DNA of 64,000 bases, from positions 1,747,421-1,811,420 of the forward strand of contig NC_015499.1 in assembly GCF_000212395.1 (NCBI RefSeq), given 5' to 3'. Positions 34,971 through 43,852 of this stretch are shown piece after piece (position 1 is the stretch's first letter; each line of letters begins with the position of its first letter). This stretch comes from Thermodesulfobium narugense DSM 14796. GTDB lineage: Bacteria; Thermodesulfobiota; Thermodesulfobiia; Thermodesulfobiales; Thermodesulfobiaceae. The notes below the pieces were generated by a model. The model saw nothing but the letters and a program-made list of their open reading frames with translations, had not been told where the DNA came from and made no database searches. The translations under genes and the position numbers were made by a program.

Positions 34971-35895
34971 CTTGCCACCTCACAAAAAAGGGAAAAAGTA
35001 AGGAACACTCGTGAACAAAGTCTATACTACTATGAACGCTATCTTTTATCCTGCCATACGCAGCTTTTGGTTCGCTATTTTCTTTCAGTATAAAAAGCGA
35101 TCCTGGTTTAAAGTTTACTACTGGCCTCTTGAATGGATTTTTACTAATATTGTTACCAACTTTTCCAAATTTTACCTCCACATCATAAAAGCATCTTTTA
35201 AACTCTGACAGGCTTTCAAAGCCGTGAGAAAGTGCTATGAAAGAGTTAGGTTTTTTTGATTCTGGCAAAGTAGCATCTGAGATATCAAACTCAAATCTTC
35301 CCCTCCCAACAGAAGCATCTGCCCCATAACCATTTTCCCCTATAAATTTAAAAATTTCCTCAATATATGACTTATCAAATAAAGTCTTTACGTAGACTAT
35401 AGGCTTTACTTCCTCTCTTGCTACCATACACTCCTTTGAAAAAAGCATTCCCTCTTCGACTATCCCAGTTAGTCTATTTATGCTACAATGCCACTCGTCA
35501 AAATTCAGAAAACAGCTACTTATCTTATCCTCATCGTTACTAAAATAGATCTTAAGACCTTCTAAAAACGCTTCAAAACTTTCTTTTAATTTTTCATAAA
35601 TTGAGACAGGGATGTATTTTGCTTTCTTAAGCTCTTTTAAATCAATATCAACTTTAGTTTCGCTAAAATATCTGATAATGCCAGGATATTTTGGCGCAGG
35701 AAGATATCCTTCAGGAAAGACGTCAGAGACTACGATTGGGAAATTGCCTTTTTTATACTTATCCAAAAAGTCTTTCAGTTCTAATTCTTCTTTCAACCGA
35801 AAAATAGCCCAACAAATGTGTCCCCAGATAATGTCCGATCTTAGCGGCGTGTGAAAAAACGACGTTGGCCTAATGCTTATCTTAAAAAGATTCAC
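34963..35895 (-). CDS. csm4: Type III-A RAMP protein Csm4
   Basis: A 310-residue RAMP protein that binds the 5' handle of the crRNA and contacts Cas10. The N-terminal part has RPTSFFHTPLRSDIIWGHICWAIF, the usual Csm4 start, and GYGADASVGRGRFEF is the glycine-rich loop. The GTG at 35895 is preferred, with AGAGGTG 6 bases upstream; the GTG of that site itself is not the start. It follows csm3 after a 44-base gap. Confidence 0.92.
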   Translation of the reverse strand: MNLFKISIRPTSFFHTPLRSDIIWGHICWAIFRLKEELELKDFLDKYKKGNFPIVVSDVFPEGYLPAPKYPGIIRYFSETKVDIDLKELKKAKYIPVSIYEKLKESFEAFLEGLKIYFSNDEDKISSCFLNFDEWHCSINRLTGIVEEGMLFSKECMVAREEVKPIVYVKTLFDKSYIEEIFKFIGENGYGADASVGRGRFEFDISDATLPESKKPNSFIALSHGFESLSEFKRCFYDVEVKFGKVGNNISKNPFKRPVVNFKPGSLFILKENSEPKAAYGRIKDSVHSSIDFVHECSLLFPFFVRWQDG

Positions 35896-35939
35896 TAATA
35901 TCACCTCTCTTTGTAAAAAACTTAGTAGTATTTTTATGT

Positions 35940-36617
35940 CTATATGTTTATTGACCTTAATTGCTCTAACATATCCTGTCCGGTTTCATCTTTTAATTCA
36001 CTAAACTTTATTCTTCCATAACCCCTTGAACCGCACCCTCCCAAAGAATCATTTTCTAATAACTTAAGGCCACAAAGCAAAGTCTTCCAATATTCTTTGT
36101 CATCTTCTTTAAACATCCTGAAGCTTAGAGAAAAATCAAACTCTGCTCCTGCAGGAATTCTTTCTATTGGCCTTGGATTTTCCGCCTTTGCAGTGCATCT
36201 GTTTATAAAGTTTTCGTATTTTATCTCAGTAAACTTTACTATATCTCTATCTTTAAGCCATTTTTTTGTATTATTTGTTAAAAATGCATCTCTAAAAATA
36301 GCTCGAGCAATCCTTGGAGAATTTGAATCAGCCTCAATACTATTAGATGCGCTAATTCCAAATATATTACAAATAGGACAATCAGGTTCTCCACAAGAGT
36401 GAGTCTTTCCATCACCACTGACTTTACCCAATGCCCATTCAAGTATAGATCTAACCTTTCCTTTAATAGAAGACCCTGGTATGTATGGCTCATCATTGTA
36501 TGGGTTTCTAATAACCGGATTATCGTTGCCCCCTATTTCAACAGAACCCGTGCTGGTTCCAACCCTTAAGCCTGTTACACAATAAATTTTTCCTGTCAAA
36601 TTCTTATATGTTAACAT
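35940..36617 (-). CDS. csm3: Type III-A backbone RNase Csm3
   Basis: A 225-residue RAMP that forms the filament along the crRNA and cuts target RNA every six bases. The catalytic aspartate is Asp32 in EIGGNDNPVIRNP, so target RNA cleavage should be active. IPGSSIKGKVRSILEWALG is the family loop, and HSCGEPDCPICNIFG supplies zinc ligands. Strong GGAGGTG site upstream. Confidence 0.95.
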   Translation of the reverse strand: MLTYKNLTGKIYCVTGLRVGTSTGSVEIGGNDNPVIRNPYNDEPYIPGSSIKGKVRSILEWALGKVSGDGKTHSCGEPDCPICNIFGISASNSIEADSNSPRIARAIFRDAFLTNNTKKWLKDRDIVKFTEIKYENFINRCTAKAENPRPIERIPAGAEFDFSLSFRMFKEDDKEYWKTLLCGLKLLENDSLGGCGSRGYGRIKFSELKDETGQDMLEQLRSINI

Positions 36618-36635
36618 TATTTCACACCTCCAAAA

Positions 36636-37214
36636 TTAGTCTTTATCTTTTGAAAATTGATAAAAATATGCATATATTGCCTCAAATTCATTAGAAAATT
36701 TTTTCAATGCGCTTATAATTTTTTTAATATCTCCTTCGTTCTGTCTACAAAGTGTTATACCTCTCTCTAATATTCCCAACAAATATTTCCTTGCATTAGA
36801 ATTTATGTATGTTTTTTTATTAGTTTTTTTTCTATTAGCCAAATAAATCACTCGCGCCTGTAATAATTTTAGCTTAAATATTATTTCGTTAATTATTTCA
36901 TCAACATTAATTTCTTTGTCCTTTTTTTCTTCTTTATTATTATTAAGTTTATTAATCATTTCATCTCTCAAATTAATCACATCATCATAAAATTTTCTTA
37001 GCTGCGACTTACCTAAATCTTCACCATCGCCCGCCAAATTTTCTGCAAATTCTTCTGCTTTTTTCAAAAATTCATCATAGCTCTTATAAGAAAATTCCAC
37101 AAAATCATTGATACCTCCAGCATTTGATTGCTGAAAATTTTGCCTTGCAGCTGATTGTTGTCCATAGGATCCTGAGCTATTTGTTAAATTTCTTTTTTTT
37201 GGAACATTAAACAT
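36636..37214 (-). CDS. csm2: Type III-A small subunit Csm2
   Basis: A 192-residue, mostly helical protein matching Csm2 at LGKSQLRKFYDDV and LQARVIYLANRKK, near the middle and end. It lines the central channel of the Csm complex. It is longer than typical Csm2 (about 120-150 residues), with a low-complexity Gln/Ser/Asn-rich N-terminus (residues 8-35) and a lysine-rich insert. It lies two bases from the end of cas10. Confidence 0.85.
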   Translation of the reverse strand: MFNVPKKRNLTNSSGSYGQQSAARQNFQQSNAGGINDFVEFSYKSYDEFLKKAEEFAENLAGDGEDLGKSQLRKFYDDVINLRDEMINKLNNNKEEKKDKEINVDEIINEIIFKLKLLQARVIYLANRKKTNKKTYINSNARKYLLGILERGITLCRQNEGDIKKIISALKKFSNEFEAIYAYFYQFSKDKD

Positions 37215-37216
37215 CC

Positions 37217-39940
37217 TTATTCTCCTCCTCTCAATTTGTACAAAGTCAAAAATACAGGAATCTTTAAGTTTTTCATGTAAAATTGCCCTACTTTTTTATC
37301 ATCCAATTCCATTAGAACTTTAATATCAGTTAATTTTTTCTCAACTAAATCTTTATCTTTTCTATCCTTAACGATATTTCTTTTTATATCCCTTTTTAAG
37401 AGCGGTATATACCTATAAGAAATAACATTTTTATCAATACACTTTATATAGCCGCCTCTTTCTTCATATCCTTTAGCTCTTAGAAACATGGGCCTGTAGA
37501 TACTTAGAAGCCTATACAAGAAAGCTTTATTAATTAGAGCTCCCGCCTCCTTTTCACCATTATTTTTGCAAAGCTCACAAAGTCTATCTCTGTATTGAAG
37601 CAATTCTTCAAAACCAAACTCATCTGGATTTCTCTTGAAAAGTCTTACAGTGTTTTTAAAAACAGTTATATTCCCTTTAATTTTATTCTTATTATTATTC
37701 TTGTTTTTGAATTCACGACAGGTATCTTCTTCGAAAGTCAAGTGGCCAGACTTGCTCATCTCAAGAGATCTGTCAACAATCTCAACAGCTCTACCAATTG
37801 AAGACCTGGGTCTAAACATCTCAATAGCGCAAGAAAAGGTAATAGCATCCCTTCCTGTAAATTCTCTAAACTTTTTGCTTAGATGTAGCGCAAAATCAGG
37901 CAATATAATCCAAGGTCCTATAAGAAAAAGGTCGTCTCCTCCAGAATACACGGTATAAATAGCTTTAAACTTTTTGTTTTCATCTTTTTCAATAATATCC
38001 TGAAGAACCTCAGTAAAAAAGTAGTTTAGAAACCTTGAAACCGTAGCAACCCTTGAGATAGAGAATTTCTCTTTCATAGAATCTTTAAAAAGTTTGCCAA
38101 GATTGTCTACGTCTGCCTTTAGAACACCCAGATGATCTTCCCCTGTTCTTTCAGCTTGGTTGTTTGATGCAAGAAATCTACTGTAAGTTGCTATACATTG
38201 AAAAGTTAAAGGACCATATTTTACATTCTCTCTAACAATCTCATCATATTCTTGTTTTTCAACGTGGCATCTATCATTACATAAATAACACAGAGTATCC
38301 TTTTTAGGCTCTTCAGAGCCAATGTCAATATCAAAGTCTTTCCCGCGAGGTAAATAATTGTTTATCCATCTTCTTGCACCAATAATAGCTTCTTCTCTTC
38401 CTACATCAAAGAATCTATCCACAACAAAAGAGTCATATAGCTTCTCTTTTATTTCTTCTTCTTTTTCTAATATCTCCAAACATACACCAGGCATAATCTC
38501 ATTAACACAATTTTTGTTGTTTATACTATATATTGCCCAGAACTTTTCTTTAGTTATCTTTGTGCCAATATTTTCCATTATCTTGCAAATTTTACATTTA
38601 TTACTTCCTTCATCTTTAGGAAAGGTACCACACAATTCACAAAGGTCTTCAGCCTTTTTTAATTTTTTATAAAAATCTTCAAGATATTTATCAGATAACA
38701 CTTCATCTTTAAAAAGGCTAAAAAATTTATTTGACTTTGCTATTTGATTGTTAAAGTTTACTTGTTCAAAAATTGACCTAAAGCCCTTTTTCTTCTTTTC
38801 ATCTTCCACCACAAAATCCTTAACTCCCAACTCTACTGGTTCAGTGAGATTTAAGCTTAAAAGACCTGCAAATTCAGAAAAGAAAAATTTATCAAGTTCT
38901 TTGCTAATCTCTGAAATCCTCTTTTTAACATAAGTAGTATTGGGCAAAAGAATAGAAAATTTTCCACCTGCATCAAGAAAGATATTAGATTGAACCAATT
39001 CAAAATCGTTTATAATCTTTAAAGAAACAGCTCTTGACAATGCTGAAATATAAAAAGATCTGCCTCTAAGAGTTTTTGCCAAACCTCTTGGATTTGATCC
39101 CTTAATTTTTAAGATAAAATTTTGAATTCCTGAGACGTCGCCTTGTAAGACAACAAATGGCTTAACACTTTCATCTGTTTCTAATTTGTCCAGATCCGAG
39201 ACCTTGTTAATTTGATTGTCTTTAATAAACAGATAATAAGCACAAGCTATAGCACTAGTAGTGCTTAGATGATCAAACAAAGAAATATCTTGTTTATCTA
39301 CCTGAGTACTTGAAGGAATTAGTGCTAAATATTTTTCCAAAATAGATAGTACCGAAGAAAAGAACAGATTAAAATTGTCCCCAGCTTCAATCCTTATAAT
39401 ATTATCAGTAATCTTTTTTGCTAACTCTTTATACGCAAACTGTGTTCCTTCCCTATTCAACTGACTTTCTTTCTTTAAAAAGACGCTTTCAGGCTCCAGC
39501 TCCCTTATCTCGTAAAACCCGTCTTCTAGATTGACCTCCTGGACATTTTCAAATTTTAAGTTATAAAATATCGATCTCATCCTAGAACGGCTTCTGTCAG
39601 ATTGATTCGCATCTTCATCATCGTATCTTTCAGAGCTCGAAAAGTTGTCAGCCCTACTGATAATGGTAGCAAGAAACCTTTCTCTTTCACCTGAAAGTTC
39701 CTTTGGTTTAAAGAGCTTGCTTGCGCCCTCATGATGGTGGGATGCTATGTGAGAAAATATGCTTTCGTCGACAAACTCTTTGATATTTTCGCACCTTTTC
39801 ATCAATTCATCCAAAAATTGCTTAGTAAGATCGGTATGATTTTTACCGTAGCCATCCTTAGTTCTATTTAGCACCTTTCCTATGTCATGAAAAAGCGCCG
39901 CCAGAGCTATAGTTTGAAATTCTTTTCTTGAATCTATCAA
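37217..39940 (-). CDS. cas10: Cas10/Csm1 with HD nuclease and cyclase domains
   Basis: A 907-residue signature subunit of type III. The HD nuclease motif is His18-Asp19 (ALFHDIGK) with a second histidine cluster in IASHHHEG, so single-strand DNase activity is likely. The Palm2 GGDD (residues 667-670, YSGGDDLF) should make cyclic oligoadenylates from ATP on target RNA binding. Two cysteine sets (CELCGTFP with CKIC, and CYLCNDRC) are zinc ribbons. The TTG at 39940 has AAGGAGGTGA 7 bases upstream. The cyclase is the natural source of ligand for the two CARF proteins nearby. Confidence 0.95.
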   Translation of the reverse strand: MIDSRKEFQTIALAALFHDIGKVLNRTKDGYGKNHTDLTKQFLDELMKRCENIKEFVDESIFSHIASHHHEGASKLFKPKELSGERERFLATIISRADNFSSSERYDDEDANQSDRSRSRMRSIFYNLKFENVQEVNLEDGFYEIRELEPESVFLKKESQLNREGTQFAYKELAKKITDNIIRIEAGDNFNLFFSSVLSILEKYLALIPSSTQVDKQDISLFDHLSTTSAIACAYYLFIKDNQINKVSDLDKLETDESVKPFVVLQGDVSGIQNFILKIKGSNPRGLAKTLRGRSFYISALSRAVSLKIINDFELVQSNIFLDAGGKFSILLPNTTYVKKRISEISKELDKFFFSEFAGLLSLNLTEPVELGVKDFVVEDEKKKKGFRSIFEQVNFNNQIAKSNKFFSLFKDEVLSDKYLEDFYKKLKKAEDLCELCGTFPKDEGSNKCKICKIMENIGTKITKEKFWAIYSINNKNCVNEIMPGVCLEILEKEEEIKEKLYDSFVVDRFFDVGREEAIIGARRWINNYLPRGKDFDIDIGSEEPKKDTLCYLCNDRCHVEKQEYDEIVRENVKYGPLTFQCIATYSRFLASNNQAERTGEDHLGVLKADVDNLGKLFKDSMKEKFSISRVATVSRFLNYFFTEVLQDIIEKDENKKFKAIYTVYSGGDDLFLIGPWIILPDFALHLSKKFREFTGRDAITFSCAIEMFRPRSSIGRAVEIVDRSLEMSKSGHLTFEEDTCREFKNKNNNKNKIKGNITVFKNTVRLFKRNPDEFGFEELLQYRDRLCELCKNNGEKEAGALINKAFLYRLLSIYRPMFLRAKGYEERGGYIKCIDKNVISYRYIPLLKRDIKRNIVKDRKDKDLVEKKLTDIKVLMELDDKKVGQFYMKNLKIPVFLTLYKLRGGE

Positions 39941-39987
39941 ATTATTTCACCTCCTTAAAATACACTGTAAATTATCAAAAAATTGTT

Positions 39988-40016
39988 TTATTATTTATTT
40001 ATCTCACCCCTTTCAA
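39988..40016 (-). promoter_or_regulatory. Possible promoter of cas10-csm operon
   Basis: Minus strand TTGAAA (40016-40011), 17-base spacer, TAATAA (39993-39988), about 50 bases before the cas10 start, in the gap opposite the divergent CARF gene. Confidence 0.4.
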
Positions 40017-40038
40017 AATAATTTGGAGGAATTTCAAA

Positions 40039-41289
40039 ATGCGAAAAGCAAAAGCAATGATAATAACATTAGGCGGCACACCAGAACCAGTAATTAAGTC
40101 TATTAAGAGTCATAAGCCAAAATATGTCTCTATAATTGCTAGCCAAGACTCTATAAATCAGATAATTTTTATAACTCAAGAAACAAAGAACTCAACTGCA
40201 AAGATCAAAAAGTTTATTGTTGACGATCATCAATCTATCGAAGAAACATTTTGCAAAGCAAATGAGGCATACGATTGGATATCTGAGTTTGCAACTCCAG
40301 AAGAAATAGTAGTGGACTTTACTCCAGGTACAAAAGCTATGTCTGTAGGACTTTTTATGGCAATGTCCAATAAAAGGGTAAGGTTTTGTTATATAGGTGG
40401 AAAGAAGAGAACAAAAGAAGGCATAGGTGTAGTCGAAAGCGGTTATGAAGAAATAATAGAAATAAAGAACCCGCTTGAAACTTTTCAAAAAGAAAAGATT
40501 AATCAATTTGTTGATTTTTTTAACTCTCAATTTTTTGCAGCAGCTGACAGAATTCTTGTTGAAATCATAGAAAAGACTGCCAAAAAAACTCTCTTTAAAG
40601 CTATAAGGGAGATAAACAGAGGATATTATCTTTGGGATATCTTTCATTACAAAGAAGCAATTAGATGTTTTAGACCTGCAGTAATGGAAAGAATTTCTGA
40701 GGAAAAGAAATTCAAAGACTTTTATAATGCTATTGAAAGTAATAGAAAATTTCTCGAAGTAATATCTGTTAGCACTAATAAATTTAAAGATTACTCTCTT
40801 GAACTCTTTAGTGACGTTTACGAAAATGCTCAAAGAAGGGCATTGGCTGGTCACTTTGACGATGCTGTATTGAGACTTTATAGGCTGATTGAGATGATTG
40901 CTCAAGAAAGACTCAAAACCAAATTTGGACAGGACAGCTCTTCTGTTGATTTTGACAAACTCAAGATTTCCGAAGATTCTAAGTCTAAATGGAAAGAACT
41001 TTACAAAGGGAAAAAAGGGCTTGGACTTAATGCTGTTTACGATCTTTTGTACAATTTGAACGATGAACTTGGCATAACATTTCAACTTTGTAAAGAGTCC
41101 TTCAAAAAAGTCCAGGACTCCAGAAATCTCTCTTTTCTTGCTCACGGAATAACCCCCTTAGACGAAAAGATATTTAATGAGATAGATAGCTTTATTAAAG
41201 AAGTCTTTATTTCAGAACTTAAAATAGGCTTAATAGACGAAAGAGCGTCGTTTCCAAAGATAGATAAAAACATTTTCACAGACATCTAG
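40039..41289 (+). CDS. CARF-HEPN effector, Cas02710 (Csm6-like) family
   Basis: A 416-residue protein. The N-terminal CARF domain (about 1-150) begins IITLGGTPEPVIKSI and contains VVDFTPGTKAMSVGL, the characteristic ligand-loop motif. The C-terminal half is helical and carries RNLSFLAHG with Arg362 and His369 (RX6H), a HEPN RNase signature. Cyclic oligoadenylate from Cas10 should activate it to cut RNA non-specifically. GGAGG lies 9 bases before the ATG at 40039; a longer upstream frame overlapping the cas10 leader has no ribosome binding site. It is on the strand opposite the rest of the locus and overlaps the end of the next effector gene by four bases. Confidence 0.87.
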   Translation: MRKAKAMIITLGGTPEPVIKSIKSHKPKYVSIIASQDSINQIIFITQETKNSTAKIKKFIVDDHQSIEETFCKANEAYDWISEFATPEEIVVDFTPGTKAMSVGLFMAMSNKRVRFCYIGGKKRTKEGIGVVESGYEEIIEIKNPLETFQKEKINQFVDFFNSQFFAAADRILVEIIEKTAKKTLFKAIREINRGYYLWDIFHYKEAIRCFRPAVMERISEEKKFKDFYNAIESNRKFLEVISVSTNKFKDYSLELFSDVYENAQRRALAGHFDDAVLRLYRLIEMIAQERLKTKFGQDSSSVDFDKLKISEDSKSKWKELYKGKKGLGLNAVYDLLYNLNDELGITFQLCKESFKKVQDSRNLSFLAHGITPLDEKIFNEIDSFIKEVFISELKIGLIDERASFPKIDKNIFTDI

Positions 41290-42737
41290 TAAGGATTGTG
41301 ATCAAATATTATAAAGTCTTTTAATACGGGGGATGAATATCTCAAACTCTTTGCCTTTCCGTGAAGAGCATGAGCTACATATAAATACAACCAAACAGGA
41401 GCATTACCAGTCAATACAACATCTTTTCCATTACCAGCTATTTCTAAAGCTTTATTTTTATATTCTTCTATCTTGTCAATTTTAGCTACATCATTATAAA
41501 GTTGTCCAAGGTCTATCTCAATAAAGTTTTTATTGTCCAAAAAATCTCTTACCTCCTTAATATTGTCTTCAGTAATAGCATTCTCTATCAACTCAATTAG
41601 ATTTTTAATATTGTTTTCAATACTCTTTTCATCAAGTAAATTCCTGTTATAACCACAATGCGCTATCAGATTTCTTAAATTATTTACTTTATCAACGGCT
41701 TCAAAAAATGCATTAGATTTGCCTGAAATAGTTTTGGACATGTAGTTACAACCAGAATAAATCTTCTCTCTTTTTTCTCTATCAGTTAACTCTTCTTTAT
41801 CTTTAATAAATGCATTTATCAAAGATTCTCTTAAGAGTAAAACTGATTGTATCAAAAGACCATGTTCAAGACACCATTTAGCTTTATTAATTGCCCTTCT
41901 AGCCCAAAAAAATGGTTTATTTTGATCTTCTAAAACTAAGCCTTCATATTCGCTTTTAACCCTTTCAAAGATTTTTACAAATGGCTTAGAAAGATAATTA
42001 GCCTCTTTTAATAAAATACTTTCTTGCCTCAGATTCTTAATTAAATCAGATATATAAATATCAATTTTTATTTCCTGAGAAAGGTTGAGCGCTGAAGAAA
42101 TGGATTCAAAGTTTCCCGCAATTGTTTGCAAAAATTTAGGCTTTATAGGATTATTATTCTTATATGCTTTTGCATGAATACTTCTTATAAATTCTTTCGC
42201 ATCCTTTGTAAATATCCCAGTTCTAACAAAAAATCCTGAAAAGTTTATCCAACTTAATATTCCCAAAACTTCATTTAAGTTAATTATTGGATTCTTCTCT
42301 TTTTCCTTGTCATATAAACAGTAATATAAACCGTCTAGTTCAACTCCTTTAATATTTCTCAAAAACTCAATAGTCAAAAATACATAAAAAGGTATCAATC
42401 TATACGAGTGCGTTATATCAAACGAAATTAGATCATACCCTTCAGCGCTATCAATTACTCTATCCCATATCTCCCATCTCTCCTGTTCTGTTCGACCCTC
42501 TGGAATAGATTTTTCCTCTAATTCTATATTGTTTTTAATTTCCTCTTTAAACTTTTCAAAATGCTTTTCTTTGGCCTCTTTTGTAAGAAATAAAATAATT
42601 TTTTCGATATTGTTGAGCTTAGCTACTGCAATAGGAGCATATTTTGTTAAATAAAACTTTTCTTCATCATTTATAAAATATTTAACAGGCTCATAATCTC
42701 CAGTACCCAAAAAACTCAGTAAAACACTTTTCCCCAT
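41286..42737 (-). CDS. CARF-HEPN RNase (Csx1/Csx2 type) with C-terminal Csx3-like domain
   Basis: A 483-residue protein with three parts. The N-terminal CARF domain opens VLLSFLGTGDYEPVKYF and contains SFDITHSYRLIPFY, typical of the Csx1/TIGR02221 group. A helical HEPN domain has Arg355 and His360 (LRNLIAHCG, RX4H). The last 80 residues look like a whole Csx3 (Crn3) domain: KDVVLTGNAPVWLYLYVAHAL, then IIFDHNPY. Csx3 proteins bind and degrade cyclic tetra-adenylate, the CARF activator, so this protein may carry its own off-switch. Whether the ring-cutting residues are all present cannot be decided here. The ATG at 42737 has GGGAG 8 bases upstream. Confidence 0.82.
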   Translation of the reverse strand: MGKSVLLSFLGTGDYEPVKYFINDEEKFYLTKYAPIAVAKLNNIEKIILFLTKEAKEKHFEKFKEEIKNNIELEEKSIPEGRTEQERWEIWDRVIDSAEGYDLISFDITHSYRLIPFYVFLTIEFLRNIKGVELDGLYYCLYDKEKEKNPIINLNEVLGILSWINFSGFFVRTGIFTKDAKEFIRSIHAKAYKNNNPIKPKFLQTIAGNFESISSALNLSQEIKIDIYISDLIKNLRQESILLKEANYLSKPFVKIFERVKSEYEGLVLEDQNKPFFWARRAINKAKWCLEHGLLIQSVLLLRESLINAFIKDKEELTDREKREKIYSGCNYMSKTISGKSNAFFEAVDKVNNLRNLIAHCGYNRNLLDEKSIENNIKNLIELIENAITEDNIKEVRDFLDNKNFIEIDLGQLYNDVAKIDKIEEYKNKALEIAGNGKDVVLTGNAPVWLYLYVAHALHGKAKSLRYSSPVLKDFIIFDHNPY

Positions 42738-42765
42738 TTTATCCACTCCCTAAAATAGCTTTAAA

Positions 42766-43698
42766 TTAAAATTCAGTAATATACCTTCCGAAACCAAAGC
42801 TTGTATTTCTTCCAATAGAAATCTCCTTTACGTTGTCAATTAAACGAATCAACTTGTTAGGTACTTCAACAAAACTTACATCTCCAACCAATCCTATATG
42901 GCTAATTAATCTTTTTTGTCTGCCAGAAAATCTTTTGATTATTTCAGGATATATGTTTGATTCCACAGTCTTTACAATCAGTGCTTCTGAAATACATGAT
43001 CTTATAAATCCTGCATCAAAGGATGGCTCCCCGTAAAAAAACTCAAGTAAAGAAATTCTTCTTAAAATATTCCTTGCTAAAATATGAAATTCAGGATTAT
43101 AAACAGTTTTACCTTCAAATCTAAGTGAAACTGGGGAAAGAAAACTTATTTTTAACTTGCCAAATGATTTTTCATCTTTAGAAATTATTTTGTCAATTTC
43201 CAAAAAAGATGGTTCTTTAAGAAATGAACTGATTGTTTTTTTCCTCTGATCAAACAATTCTTTATCACCATCTCTTACGCTAATAACTTCAAACTTTGCT
43301 CTATTCTTTCCAAATCCAATTTCACCTAATTTTATAAACGTATAGATAAAAAATGGCAGATACTCAATACTTTCTCCAAACAAAACTAATCCAAAATCGA
43401 AAATATCTCCGGCGCTAAAATAGGTTTCAAAATTTTCGGAAAATATTACAAAGGGGTGGGGGATATATGGATATTTTTTCATTTTCATTGAATCCTTAGG
43501 CTTAGGACTATCAAATATCCTTCTATATATGCAACTTTCATTCAAAATACAATCACTACAATCTACAGCCTTTTGAACACACGCAATGCTTTTGAAGACA
43601 TTCCCAAATCCCCCTCTTAGCGTAATGCCCTTATATTTCGGAAGTATTGTCGCATCAAGGAGCCTAATATTTAAAATAAATTTCTTGTATTTTAGCAT
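42766..43698 (-). CDS. cas6: CRISPR pre-crRNA endoribonuclease Cas6
   Basis: A 310-residue RAMP-type Cas6 that cuts the array transcript within each repeat. The start (KYKKFILNIRLLDATILPKYKGITLRGGFG split over residues 3-32) and a four-cysteine segment (CVQKAVDCSDC, then SCIYRRIF) are typical of the Cas6 group found with type III. The C-terminal glycine-rich loop is GRNTSFGFGRY. First gene of the leftward operon, with AAGGGGG upstream of its ATG and a consensus promoter behind it. Confidence 0.92.
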   Translation of the reverse strand: MLKYKKFILNIRLLDATILPKYKGITLRGGFGNVFKSIACVQKAVDCSDCILNESCIYRRIFDSPKPKDSMKMKKYPYIPHPFVIFSENFETYFSAGDIFDFGLVLFGESIEYLPFFIYTFIKLGEIGFGKNRAKFEVISVRDGDKELFDQRKKTISSFLKEPSFLEIDKIISKDEKSFGKLKISFLSPVSLRFEGKTVYNPEFHILARNILRRISLLEFFYGEPSFDAGFIRSCISEALIVKTVESNIYPEIIKRFSGRQKRLISHIGLVGDVSFVEVPNKLIRLIDNVKEISIGRNTSFGFGRYITEF

Positions 43699-43743
43699 TT
43701 AAATTTGCCCCCTTAAATGTATAAAAAACCCTTTTATGAGTTA

Positions 43744-43772
43744 ATTCTATTTACTCGATATTCAGTTGTCAA
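43744..43772 (-). promoter_or_regulatory. Main promoter of the cas operon
   Basis: Minus strand TTGACA (43772-43767), exactly 17 bases, TAGAAT (43749-43744): close to full consensus. Start near 43737, about 40 bases before the cas6 ATG. Confidence 0.72.
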
Positions 43773-43792
43773 GGTTCGTTTATTATGCTAAA

Positions 43793-43821
43793 TTGATTAT
43801 AAGTTTTTTTACATATAAATA
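43793..43821 (+). promoter_or_regulatory. Promoter of WYL regulator pair
   Basis: TTGATT (43793-43798), 17-base spacer, TAAATA (43816-43821), directed away from cas6. The two divergent promoters have their -35 elements only about 20 bases apart, so one bound regulator could affect both. Confidence 0.55.
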
Positions 43822-43852
43822 AGAAGGAAAAAAGTTGTATGAGTTTTAAATC

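Noticed and set aside
39928-40038. N-terminal extension of the Cas02710-family gene
   Set aside because: It overlaps the cas10 start region and has no ribosome binding site; GGAGG directly precedes the ATG at 40039.
40192-41145. Long minus-strand frame of 317 codons
   Set aside because: Fully inside the CARF-HEPN gene, with a phenylalanine-, serine- and lysine-rich composition typical of an antisense shadow.
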